From Tritrichomonas musculus (taxonomy: Eukaryota; Parabasalia; Tritrichomonadida; Tritrichomonadidae), in the NCBI GenBank assembly GCA_039105265.1, contig JAPFFF010000039.1:310001-374000 (forward strand): 64,000 nt of DNA. The letters are read 5' to 3'. Position 1 is the first letter of the stretch, and every line of letters starts with the position of its first letter. Shown piece by piece: positions 8,792 to 18,187 of this stretch. Below the pieces are notes generated by a model. It was given only the letters and a program-made list of their open reading frames with translations. It made no database searches and had not been told where the DNA came from. The position numbers and the translations under genes were made by a program.

Positions 8792-8977
8792 TTACAATTT
8801 AGAAGTGCGGCTTGTCAACTGCTGAAGCAGAAATGCCAAAATAAAAGATAGTATAATTGCGATGATATGAATAATGATAAAATCTTTTTTGTTTTCATCG
8901 ATCTCCATCACTTCCTGAGGTTTTTCCTTTATTTTTTCTAAAAAATTTATTGTTAAACATCCAAATGAATCATTCAT
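8792..8977 (-). CDS. possible small tail-anchored protein (61 aa)
   Basis: From the in-frame ATG at 8977 (MNDSFGCLTINFL) to the stop at 8792. The first 40 residues are charged (EKIKEKPQEVMEIDENKKD), followed by one hydrophobic segment at about residues 36-55 (FIIIHIIAIILSFILAFLL) and a short polar end. That is the layout of a tail-anchored membrane protein inserted post-translationally. No family recognised. Frames with Ile/Leu/Phe-rich segments arise easily in AT-rich DNA, so the gene is uncertain. Confidence 0.35.
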   Translation of the reverse strand: MNDSFGCLTINFLEKIKEKPQEVMEIDENKKDFIIIHIIAIILSFILAFLLQQLTSRTSKL

Positions 8978-9072
8978 CAACTTCCGCAAAAATTTCGATT
9001 TCCATTTTACAATGTCATGGTAATTTGTGAATTATGTTAGATTCATTTACAATAGGTTTATCTTTGAAGTAA

Positions 9073-9870
9073 TTATTTTTTATTATTATAATAATAATTA
9101 GTTTTATAAATATTTGCATCGTACAAAATTCAAATTAAAATAAAAACTAAAAGGATATAAGTATATATTAAATTTTCTTCAGAAAATAAATTTGAGTATT
9201 TTATCTCAATTTATTTTAATTATTTTTGATAAGGATTTTATAACACTTTATTAAAATTTAGAATAGCGATAACTTTTTATATAATTTATTCTAATCATTA
9301 ATTCTTTTGATATCTTTTTATATGCTTTTAAAACATTAAGTGTTATATAAAAATAGTTATTATTGTTGAAAAAAAATCATTTTTTAGCTAAAAATGCTGA
9401 TTCAGCATTGCAGAATAATTGAATTTGTTGAATTATTAAATGATGATTTTAAAAAAGTTGGACGTTACAGGAGTCCAATGAAGAACATAATTTTATTTAT
9501 ATGCATTTACTTTCTAATATATTTGAATTTCATTCCAAATCAAATGTCAGTTTTTTCTAAAAATGCAGATTTTGTTGATTGGTTTCATAAATCTAAAAGG
9601 TCTAATATTTCAGTTACTGAAGGATTTCGCCAAAAAGTAAAATATTATTTGTATAACATATAGTATACTCATTCAAATGATATCTATATTTTTTAAATGA
9701 TGCAAATATATAAGAAATCAATATATATTGAATTTTAATTAAAATCTTTATTTCAACCATTACATTTTATAATATTGGATATAAAACATATAAATTATAT
9801 ATTATAATTATTAAATAAATTATTTATTAAGATAAATATAAATTTATTTAATTTTATTTTTTATACGACC
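9073..9870 (+). mobile_element. element family A/B, copy A (truncated)
   Basis: This stretch is the near-exact inverse of 13021-13823. The similarity starts abruptly at about 9073 and ends at ACGACC (9870), which matches the GTACGACC terminus of copy B except for a 14-base deletion. The left terminus GGCCGTACAACT is missing, so this copy is truncated. It carries the small ORF at 9394. Confidence 0.75.
9394..9663 (+). CDS. element-encoded membrane ORF, copy A (89 aa)
   Basis: ATG-to-TAG frame. Residues 29-89 match the copy-B ORF (13244-13429, minus) at 54 of 61 positions. A hydrophobic segment (IILFICIYFLIYLNF, about 32-46) is followed by the polar block NADFVDWFHKSKRSNISVTEG. Of eight base differences from copy B within the shared 61 codons, every one changes an amino acid, which argues against purifying selection since the copies separated. 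It is best regarded as a remnant of a larger captured or element gene. Family unknown. Confidence 0.3.
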   Translation: MLIQHCRIIEFVELLNDDFKKVGRYRSPMKNIILFICIYFLIYLNFIPNQMSVFSKNADFVDWFHKSKRSNISVTEGFRQKVKYYLYNI

Positions 9871-9977
9871 TTTTTATTTTGAGAAAAAGAATCAATAGAA
9901 TATTTTAAATATAATTATACATAAACACTTATTAATATTGTTTAATATTTTTATTAATTTATTATTTTTTCTTTATT

Positions 9978-10954
9978 AGAGATCGGCGAAAAAGGAATTT
10001 CCATATTTACAAAACTTTTTCATATCATTAAAATCCATATGTTTTAAAAATCCATTTTTTTTCGAAAAGAAAAAGGTTTGTCTGTAAAAACATTTTTTTG
10101 TGAAATAATTTCTTCGTTTAAAAAATTTGTTTTCTTTTTAAAATGAAAAATACTTCTTAAAATGATCTTTTTTTTGCGAAATAATTTTCTTTTTTCAAAA
10201 CACCAAGTCTTTTTTATATGAACAATTTTTTTTAATATAGATTTTCTTTTAAAAAAAACAAGATCTTATAAATATATTATTTGATTTTGATTTTTGAATA
10301 CGTTATTTATTCATATTAAAAAAAAAAAAAAACGTTATAATTGGTGGAAAAAACTACATTTTGAGGACAAACTATTATTTTCATTCCCGATTTAAACTGT
10401 CTGCATCAAAAGCATCATTTAACAAGATTGGAAAGTGCCTCACAGCTTAATGAAGCAAATGATATTTTCTATATCATTAGAATGCTTCAAATTTTGAATA
10501 TAGTTTGATCATAAGCAATGATTACGAGTACTTTATAATTTAGACATAAAATATCATTCTTTATGATTTGAATAATATCTAAATATATGTTTTTATTAAA
10601 TGGAAAATATACAAAGAATTTCAAAGAATTATTTAATAAATTTTTTCTATCAATTTATATTTCGAAAGGAATTTATGATTTTAATTAAATTTTTTATTTG
10701 AAATGATCGAAACTTATTGATATGATTTTACTTTTTGCACACACAAAAACTTTTCGCAAAGAAGCTTTTTTTTTTATAAAAAAAAAATATTCAAAAATAA
10801 ACCTTTTTATAAAAAAGTCACTTTTTTTTTAAAAAACAAATTTTTTTCGAAAAAGTGTATGCTTTCAGATATAACTTATACACATCAAAATAAATATGTT
10901 TTATAAATATAATTCTTTATTTTCAAAAAGGAAATCCCTTTTTCTCCGAGCTCT
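9978..10954. mobile_element. 977-bp non-autonomous element, 25-bp TIRs
   Basis: The left terminus AGAGATCGGCGAAAAAGG (9978-) is inversely repeated at the right as CCCTTTTTCTCCGAGCTCT (to 10954), with three mismatches in 25. The interior is A/T homopolymer-rich and itself loosely palindromic, with no ORF. It lies between the two inverted A/B copies. Confidence 0.65.
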
Positions 10955-10989
10955 ATTATAATTTAATTAAATTGATTTATAAATTATAT

Positions 10990-11692
10990 AAACTGCTTCT
11001 CAGCGGTTGTACAACTAATTGAGAGATATTCAAAAGTTTACATTTATCTACTTTCAAAATTCAATTAGGTTGTACAACCGTTTTTTCATATTTAAATAAA
11101 AAAGAATAAAAAAAAAGGAATTTATGATTAGATTTGATTTATATAATAAAAGAAATGGAAATGTATGACAGTTTGTAAGCTAGTATTGCTGAATTGCTAT
11201 ATAGTTTGGTAATGAGCCATATTTATTTGAAATTTGATTATCATTAATCATGGGAACGTTCTGAGTTACTCCAAAGTGCCATGTAATTTGCATCTATTTG
11301 TTGCGTTGGAACATTTTTACTAATGATACACGAGATTCTGATTAGCTTTCTCTAAGGAATACTAAATAAAAATGATTTGAATTCAATTATAATTTTTTCT
11401 TTTGAAAATTTGAATGATGTAAAATTTTCTTTCCATGAATTTATATTTATCTACATTCAAAAATTGTATAGAAGTTTATTCATTTCTGAAGAAAATTTAA
11501 AAAAGCAATTAAATGCACAATTTAACAATATTTTAAATAACTTATTTAATCATTATAACTAATCAAACATTATATTGTTAATTATGAAAGTATATAAAAT
11601 AAATATTCATTATAAATTTAGATATTAACGAAATTTCATATACGAAATTTGAATTCCTCTCAAATACTTGTACAACCGTTGAGAACCAGTTT
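10990..11692. mobile_element. 703-bp TA-type element, AAACTG termini
   Basis: The left end AAACTGCTTCTCAGCGG and the right end CCGTTGAGAACCAGTTT are inverted repeats of about 36 bases with five mismatches. TA lies outside both ends if the element is read as AACTG...CAGTT. A second internal inversion of GGTTGTACAAC lies at about 11007-11085. An AT-rich 61-codon frame at 11377-11562 is probably not a gene. It is probably a Tc1/mariner-type deletion derivative. Confidence 0.65.
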
Positions 11693-11837
11693 ATTCTTAA
11701 AATTAAGTCCATATATTACTACATTTTTAATATTTGTTTTTTAATTTGGAATCATATTCTTATTTATTTATATAATAATATATTTTTGCAGATATAATAA
11801 AAATAATAACATTTTTACGAAAATATAATTTATTTAG

Positions 11838-12690
11838 TTAAAGAGAGGAGGGTCAACTAATTGAATGGGAAATTTTTTCTCATTGTTTGCCTTTTTTTGC
11901 GTTATGTAATTAATAAATTCTAAATTTTATTTTATTTATAAATAATATAAAAATAATTATATATAAATATTACTTTTAAGATTTGATTAAGGGCAATCGA
12001 TGAAAATTGGAGATTCTCAATTTCAAATAATTCAAGATAGATCAAATGATGATTTGAAAGTATCCGCTAATATAATTAGAATAAACCATGCGAGATTCAA
12101 TATTTTTACAAAATGGCTGAGATATACTCAGTTTTTTGAAATAATTACTGATGCTCTTAAATCAAACATTGCCACAAATTCAACACACCAAATCATTCAA
12201 AAACAATATATTAGATATATATGCGTATAATAAATCTATATATTCGACTAAATCTCAAATCCCAACCACCAATATTTTATTAGAGTCATAATAAGTTACA
12301 TTCGATCATTAGTTTTATGCATACTATCAAGCAAATATATAAATTGATTTAAAATACCGTATGAGTAATTATTTTTTATATCTATATATATGATTAAATA
12401 TGCAAGAATATTTAAAAAATATTAATATCCCATCAAGAAAAATTTGTAAAACTATAATATTAAAATTTGAAAAGAAAAAATTGAGAGAAAAAAATATTTG
12501 AATATGCATTCAAATTAGACTAATATGGAATAAAACATTTTTATCTCAATAACATAAATAAATTATAGAGATATTTTAGATAGAAAAACTATTATATATT
12601 ATATAAAATATTATGTGTACTTATGAAAAATCCAAACCAATTATACTATGAGTTTTTGTGTTAAAAATAAGTTGACTCTCCTCTTGTTAA
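11838..12690. mobile_element. TTAA-bounded element, 853 bp
   Basis: TTAAAGAGAGGAGGGTCAACT at the left (11838-) and AGTTGACTCTCCTCTTGTTAA at the right (to 12690) are near-complementary, both ending in TTAA. The interior has one short frame (12000-12230). It belongs to a group of TTAA-bounded elements in this window. Confidence 0.6.
12000..12230 (+). CDS. short ORF within TTAA element (76 aa)
   Basis: ATG-to-TAA frame starting MKIGDSQFQIIQDRSNDD. No hydrophobic or recognisable motif. Its composition is somewhat more protein-like than nearby chance frames, but there is no second copy in the window to test conservation. It may be a fragment of a captured gene. Confidence 0.2.
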   Translation: MKIGDSQFQIIQDRSNDDLKVSANIIRINHARFNIFTKWLRYTQFFEIITDALKSNIATNSTHQIIQKQYIRYICV

Positions 12691-13020
12691 AGATAAAATT
12701 GAGAATATTATTTGAAATTTTAAAAAAGTGAAAAAAGATAAATAAAAAATAGAGAAAAAAGAATATGATATTTTCATTTTTTTAAAAAAAAAAAGTGTCA
12801 TATGTCCAAAAAAAATTTTATTTGAAATTCTTAAAGATTCATCAAAAAGTTAAAAATGGAAACTTTTTAATATGGACACAAAAGCCTAGAATAAAATACA
12901 ACTTTTTAATATGGACGCAAAATAATTTTTAAAAAGATATTTGGTTTGGACATGTTAAACCCTCACTTGTTTTTCAGAAAAAGTCGAACTTTTCCAATGG
13001 AAAAGTGAATTTTGAAAATG

Positions 13021-13880
13021 AAAGGTCGTACAACTAAATTGAATAAAAAATAAATTTAAATGAATTTATATTTATCTTAATAAATAATTTATTTAATAAT
13101 TATAATATATAATTTATATGTTTTATATCCAATATTATAAAATGTAATGGTTGAAATAAAGACTTTAATTAAAATTCAATATATATTGATTTCTTATATA
13201 TTTGTATCGTTTAAAAAATATAGATATCATTTGAATGGGTATACTATGTGTTATACAAATAATATTTTAATTTTTGGCGAAATCCTTCAGTAACTGAAAT
13301 ATTAGACTTTTTAGATTTATGAAACCAATCAACAAAATCTTCATTTTTAGAAAAAACTGACATTTGATTTGGATTGAAATTCAAATATATTAGATAGTAA
13401 ATGCATATAAATAAAATTATATACTTCATTGGACTCTTGTAACGTCCAACTTTTTTAAAATCATCATTTAATAATTCAACAAATTCTCTTTTTCGGCTTT
13501 TTTAGCTAAAAAATGAAATTTTTTCAATAATAATAACTATTTTTATATAACACTTAATGTTTTAAAAGCATATAAAAATATATCAAAAGAATTAATGATT
13601 AAAATAAATTATATAAAAAGTTATCGCTATTTTAAATTTTTATAAAGTGTTATAAAATTTTCTTCAGAAATAAATTTAAATTGAGATAAAATACTCAAAT
13701 TTATTTTCTGATGAAAATAAAATTTTATATATACTTAAATCCTTTTAGTTTTTATTTTAATTTGAATTTTGTACGATGCAAATATTTATAAAACTAATTA
13801 TTATTATAATAATAAAATATATTTAGTTTAAACAAACCAATCATTGAGTTTTACTGTAAAAATTCAGTTGTACGGCCTTT
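13021..13880 (-). mobile_element. element family A/B, copy B (complete)
   Basis: AAAGGTCGTACAACT at the left and AGTTGTACGGCCTTT at the right form short terminal inverted repeats that bracket 860 bp. The element carries a 61-codon ORF on the minus strand and is the inverse partner of copy A at 9073-9870. Two facing copies about 3.2 kb apart make the region a potential inversion or hairpin substrate. Confidence 0.75.
13244..13429 (-). CDS. element-encoded membrane ORF, copy B (61 aa)
   Basis: ATG (13429) to stop at 13244: MKYIILFICIYYLIYLNF, then the polar block NEDFVDWFHKSKKSNISVTEG and FRQKLKYYLYNT. The frame stays open upstream of the ATG for about 20 codons with sequence shared with copy A (EFVELLNDDFKKVGRY), so the true ancestral protein was longer. 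One membrane span or signal-like segment. Function unknown; see the substitution argument under copy A for why it may be decaying. Confidence 0.3.
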   Translation of the reverse strand: MKYIILFICIYYLIYLNFNPNQMSVFSKNEDFVDWFHKSKKSNISVTEGFRQKLKYYLYNT

Positions 13881-14283
13881 TTTGGTTGTTTATATTTCTT
13901 TATATTGCTTTTTCCTTTTTTGTATTTATAATTGGCCTATTTCCTATTGCTTTTATTTCTGTTTTTATTTGTTCAATTCTTTTGAATACATAAAGGTATG
14001 AGGTTTTGTCCTTTTTGAAGTCTTCTCATATTAAAAATTTATTTTTTCTATTGCTTTTTTAGTCATCTTCTCTTCAGAATTATTTTATTACGCTAAATAA
14101 CCATAAAAATCAATTACCTTTTACTAATATATATTTAAAATAAAAATTAATATATAAATAAAATATTAATTTTAATATAAAATTATTTTTGCTCAAGAAA
14201 AAAGTACATATTTTGAATATTTTTTTTTTTTGAATTTTTTACATCATTCAAATTATTCAATATCTTTCAAATTTATTTATTAT
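13881..14283. other. AT-rich spacer upstream of beta-galactosidase
   Basis: T-rich spacer; no gene. TCATTC at about 14243 and TCAAATTT at about 14268 are possible initiator sites for the 14284 gene, neither distinctive. Confidence 0.4.
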
Positions 14284-16077
14284 ATGTTCTCTTTTTTTGC
14301 AGTGCTATCAAGCATTGTTCTTTCCGAAAGATCATTCAAAATTGTTGGAAATGAGTTCAAGATGGATGGAAATACATTCCAGTACATTTCAGGTTCTTTT
14401 CATTATTTCCGTCAAAATCCTGAATATTGGGAGGACAACTTAAAGAAAATGCGCAATGGTGGATGTAATTGCGTTCAAACGTATGTTGCATGGAACCTTC
14501 ATGAGCCGAAAAAAGGCAAATATAATTTTGAAGGAATTGCTGATATAGAAAGATTCATTAACCTGGCTGAAAAAGTAGGTCTTTATGTTATACTTCGACC
14601 AGGTCCTTTTATTTGTGGCGAATGGGACTTGGGAGGTCTTCCATATTGGCTTATGCGAGAAAAAAATATTGTTGTTCGATCAAGTGATCCAATTTATATG
14701 GGACATGTTACAGATTGGTTTAACGTCCTTCTTAAAAAACTTAAACCTCACATGTATCATAATGGTGGAAATATCATAATGGTTCAAATTGAAAATGAGT
14801 ATGGTTCTTATAAAAAATGCGATCATTTATATCTTGAACAGCTTTGCGACCTTACTGAAGAGCTTCTTGGCAAAGAGACCCAACTTTTTACAACAGATGG
14901 GCCAAATCAAGGATTTCTCAGTTGTGGCTCAATTGTAGAGCGTGCATATGCAACAGTAGATTTTGGAACAGGAGATCCAACACACAATTTTCAAGTTGAA
15001 AGAAACTTTAATAATGGGACTGGTCCATATGTAAATTCCGAATTCTATACAGGCTGGCTTGATCATTGGACAGAGAAACATCATACTGTTAGCGCAGATG
15101 CAGTTTACACATCTCTTGATAAAATGCTTTCAATGGGTGCTAGCGTAAATATGTATATGTACTATGGTGGCACCAATTTTTATTTTTATAACGGAGCTAA
15201 TGGCGGGGCTACCCAATATCAAATTGATCCAACTTCATACGATTATGATGCTCCTCTTAGTGAAGCTGGAGACATGACTTGGAAATATAAAAAAATTCGC
15301 CAGGTAGCAAAGAAATATATAGAAGTACCAGATATCGATGTTTATAACTCTTCAAAAAAAGCTTACGGAGTCTTAAAATTCACAGAGGGTATATCTCTTT
15401 ACGATGCTCTCCCAACTATTGGTGTTATTCAACATGAATCTGAATATCCAATGACAATGGAAGATTTAGATGTTGATTTTGGCTTTGTTTTGTACCAGAC
15501 TAATATTAAAAATGGCAAGACTTTGAATATTCCTCATTGCAAAGATCGAGGATACGTTTTCGTAAACAAAAATTTACAATGCATTGTGCAACACGCAGCT
15601 GAAAAAGCATGTTCTCTTAAAGATGGAACAGGATCACTTGATATCCTTGTAGAAAATCAAGGTCGATTAAATTACGGAACGGATTTCTTTGAAAAAAAAG
15701 GAATTACTGATACAGTAAAACTTGACAACGCCAATTTAACTGGGTGGAAAATGACTGGATTCAATTTAACAAACATTAAACAGCTCAAATTCAAGAATGA
15801 ACTTCCAACAAAAGTGCCTTCTTTTTACAAAGGATATTTTAATGTTGATGAACTAGCTGATACATTTTTAAATCCAACAGGTTGGGTTCACGGAACTGTT
15901 TTTGTGAACGGTTATAATATTGGTCGATATTGGACTGTTGGACCTCAACTTACTCTTTATATTCCAAAATACTTATTAAACAAAGGAGAAAATGAAATAA
16001 TTGTGTTTGAATATGAAGCCCAATTTGATACTGTTCCACAAATGACACTTGATGCTGTTCATCAAATTAGTATATAA
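14284..16077 (+). CDS. secreted beta-galactosidase, GH35
   Basis: 597 residues from the first ATG. Residues 1-14 (MFSFFAVLSSIVLS) form a signal peptide, so the enzyme should enter the secretory pathway and act in lysosomes or outside the cell, removing terminal beta-galactose from glycans. The GH35 barrel is clear: GSFHYFRQNPEYWEDNL, ILRPGPFICGEWDLGG, acid/base Glu172 in IENEYGSY, nucleophile Glu253 in NSEFYTGWLDHW, and YMYYGGTNF. The C-terminal part has jelly-roll-like segments ending in GYNIGRYW, TVGPQLTLYIP and NEIIVFEYE, as in animal GLB1. The length fits the lysosomal/animal-type enzymes. It ends in TAAATTT, compatible with a UAAA poly(A) signal overlapping the stop, as described for T. 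vaginalis. Intact; no linked pathway genes. Confidence 0.96.
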   Translation: MFSFFAVLSSIVLSERSFKIVGNEFKMDGNTFQYISGSFHYFRQNPEYWEDNLKKMRNGGCNCVQTYVAWNLHEPKKGKYNFEGIADIERFINLAEKVGLYVILRPGPFICGEWDLGGLPYWLMREKNIVVRSSDPIYMGHVTDWFNVLLKKLKPHMYHNGGNIIMVQIENEYGSYKKCDHLYLEQLCDLTEELLGKETQLFTTDGPNQGFLSCGSIVERAYATVDFGTGDPTHNFQVERNFNNGTGPYVNSEFYTGWLDHWTEKHHTVSADAVYTSLDKMLSMGASVNMYMYYGGTNFYFYNGANGGATQYQIDPTSYDYDAPLSEAGDMTWKYKKIRQVAKKYIEVPDIDVYNSSKKAYGVLKFTEGISLYDALPTIGVIQHESEYPMTMEDLDVDFGFVLYQTNIKNGKTLNIPHCKDRGYVFVNKNLQCIVQHAAEKACSLKDGTGSLDILVENQGRLNYGTDFFEKKGITDTVKLDNANLTGWKMTGFNLTNIKQLKFKNELPTKVPSFYKGYFNVDELADTFLNPTGWVHGTVFVNGYNIGRYWTVGPQLTLYIPKYLLNKGENEIIVFEYEAQFDTVPQMTLDAVHQISI

Positions 16078-17869
16078 ATTTTATAAAATTTATATTTGAT
16101 ATCTTAAACATTTGTTAATATTTATATAGGTCTTCATTTTTAAACCAAAGAATAAAAAACATAGATATGTGTGGAAGGTACGTTTAAATTTTTTTTTATA
16201 ATTAAAAGAGAGTTCCTAAGGCAGAGTCAATTTTCGATAAAAACCTTATATGTTGTATTATAATGCTTATAGTAGTATAATTAAATTATATTCAACTTTT
16301 AAAGAATTTTTACAGGTTATTTTCCAAGATAAATGAAAAATACTATTTTTTGACAAAATTCAGTTTAAAATGATCGTACTTTAATGATATGTGATATAAA
16401 AATTATTTTTTAACGTATATTTTATTTTTTCATAACTTTTTTTTGACTCATTATTTGGCCAAAAATGTTTAAATTTGAGCAGACTGACAGATTCTATGAG
16501 CTTATTCAAATAAATTGAGAGATTATTTTATTTTATATAATTTATATATTTCTTATAAAAAATCATATTAATCAATCATATAAACTTTTAGATAAAATAT
16601 AATAAATATAGATACTTCATATATATTATATAAAAACATATTATTAAATTCTAATGTAATAATAAAAATGAAATTAAAGAATAAAAATAAGTCTGTGTTA
16701 AATATTTTTCACAAATAAGTATATTATATACGAAATAATATAAATATCCTATTTTCTCATCAAAGAATTAAACAATTTAAATATCTGAAATATTTATGCA
16801 ATAGACTCTTTATTTTATTCCAAATTTTAAATTTTGAGAGAATATCCATATTACTCATTAGTAATCATCTAACAAATCTGTATTTTATTCGCTACATTGT
16901 TCTAAAACGAACCTCGCAAAAAAAATCCGAACGATAGATTCAATTCTTTCAAATTATATTGAGAGAAAACTCTTAATTTTACTCGTTGGACGATTAGAAT
17001 TTCAATTAATTATTTTCATCATGTTTATTGAAAATTGAATATTATTAAAAATATTAAAAATTTATTTCTTTAATATCTTAATTATGAATAAATATATATA
17101 AAATATTATAATTGAAATAAAATAATAAATATAATATATAATAATAGAAATAATAATAAAATAGAGACATTTTTCTAATAAATAAATCAAAGATAAAATG
17201 CTTATTTTTGATTGAAAAAAAGCAAAGAATAAAAATCTATGTTTATTTTAATAATAATTATATATAATTATAATTAAAATAAAAATATATCTTTAATAAA
17301 ATGAATATAGTATTAATATTCTCTATTACTTTACAAAATAAAGAATATTGTATTGAATATTATATCTTAATAAAATGATATAATCGTTTTTTATAAGAAA
17401 ATTATTTTAACGATTTCAATTTATTCAATTTATTTGAGACAATTTATCTCAATTTTTATTGAATTTTGAGAAATGGTCTCAAATTAACTTTCAACTCTGA
17501 ATTTGAGAATGTTCTTTTCAAAAAATATTTATCATAATAATCTAGTTTTATATCATTTTTTAACCTGTTAATTTTTAATTAAATATAAATTTTATATTTT
17601 ATAAATTTTTATTAACATATAAAATTATAAAAATAGAAATCTGTCGAAAATTTTTTCTCAGAGTCATCGATTTTGTGTGACTGTATGAATTTTCTGTTTT
17701 TTTATTGATATTTCATATTGTCCAAATATTATCCTGCATTTCATAAATTAATAAATATATGATATTGTTATAAATATATAATTATTATTTTAATAAGAAA
17801 ATATTTATAATTTTTCAAGATATTATGAAAATATAAAAAAAGTAATATTAAAACATAGAATGGCTTTTA
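16078..17869. other. long AT-rich spacer
   Basis: No gene seen in about 1.8 kb. AGAGTTCCTAAGGCAGAGT (about 16209-16227) has an imperfect inverse at about 20750-20770, possibly the ends of an older element that now contains the MITE and the pogo transposon. Confidence 0.5.
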
Positions 17870-18117
17870 TTAAGGTACAAATCCAGTACGTTATTTTTTG
17901 AATAGGAGAACGTTTATTATTTGAATAGTTGCATGTCTCTGAAAAAGTTTAAATTGACTAGGTTTGTTTTTGACACATATTTTACAATTTAAATAAACAG
18001 TATGACATGTTATATGAAATGGATGAAAATAATCGGTTTTTATTTAACATGTCATCTTATTCTTTGAGAATGTCAAAAAAAATTGCGGTTACTAAACGTA
18101 CTGGATTTGTACCTTAA
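17870..18117 (+). mobile_element. 248-bp TTAA-bounded MITE, copy 1
   Basis: Begins TTAAGGTACAAATCCAGT and ends in its exact inverse complement, with TTAA at both edges. A second copy of the same length lies in inverse orientation at 47362-47609. Inside is a second inversion (AACATGTCAT...ATGACATGTT). No coding capacity. The ends fit either a TTAA-specific (piggyBac-like) or TA-specific element. Confidence 0.92.
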
Positions 18118-18187
18118 ATAATATTGGATAATTTAAAATAAGAGTTTAATATTAAATATAATAATATAAAAATTTTTGATATTTAAC

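Noticed and set aside
11377-11562. 61-codon frame inside the AAACTG element
   Set aside because: AT-driven composition, no motif, no second copy for comparison.
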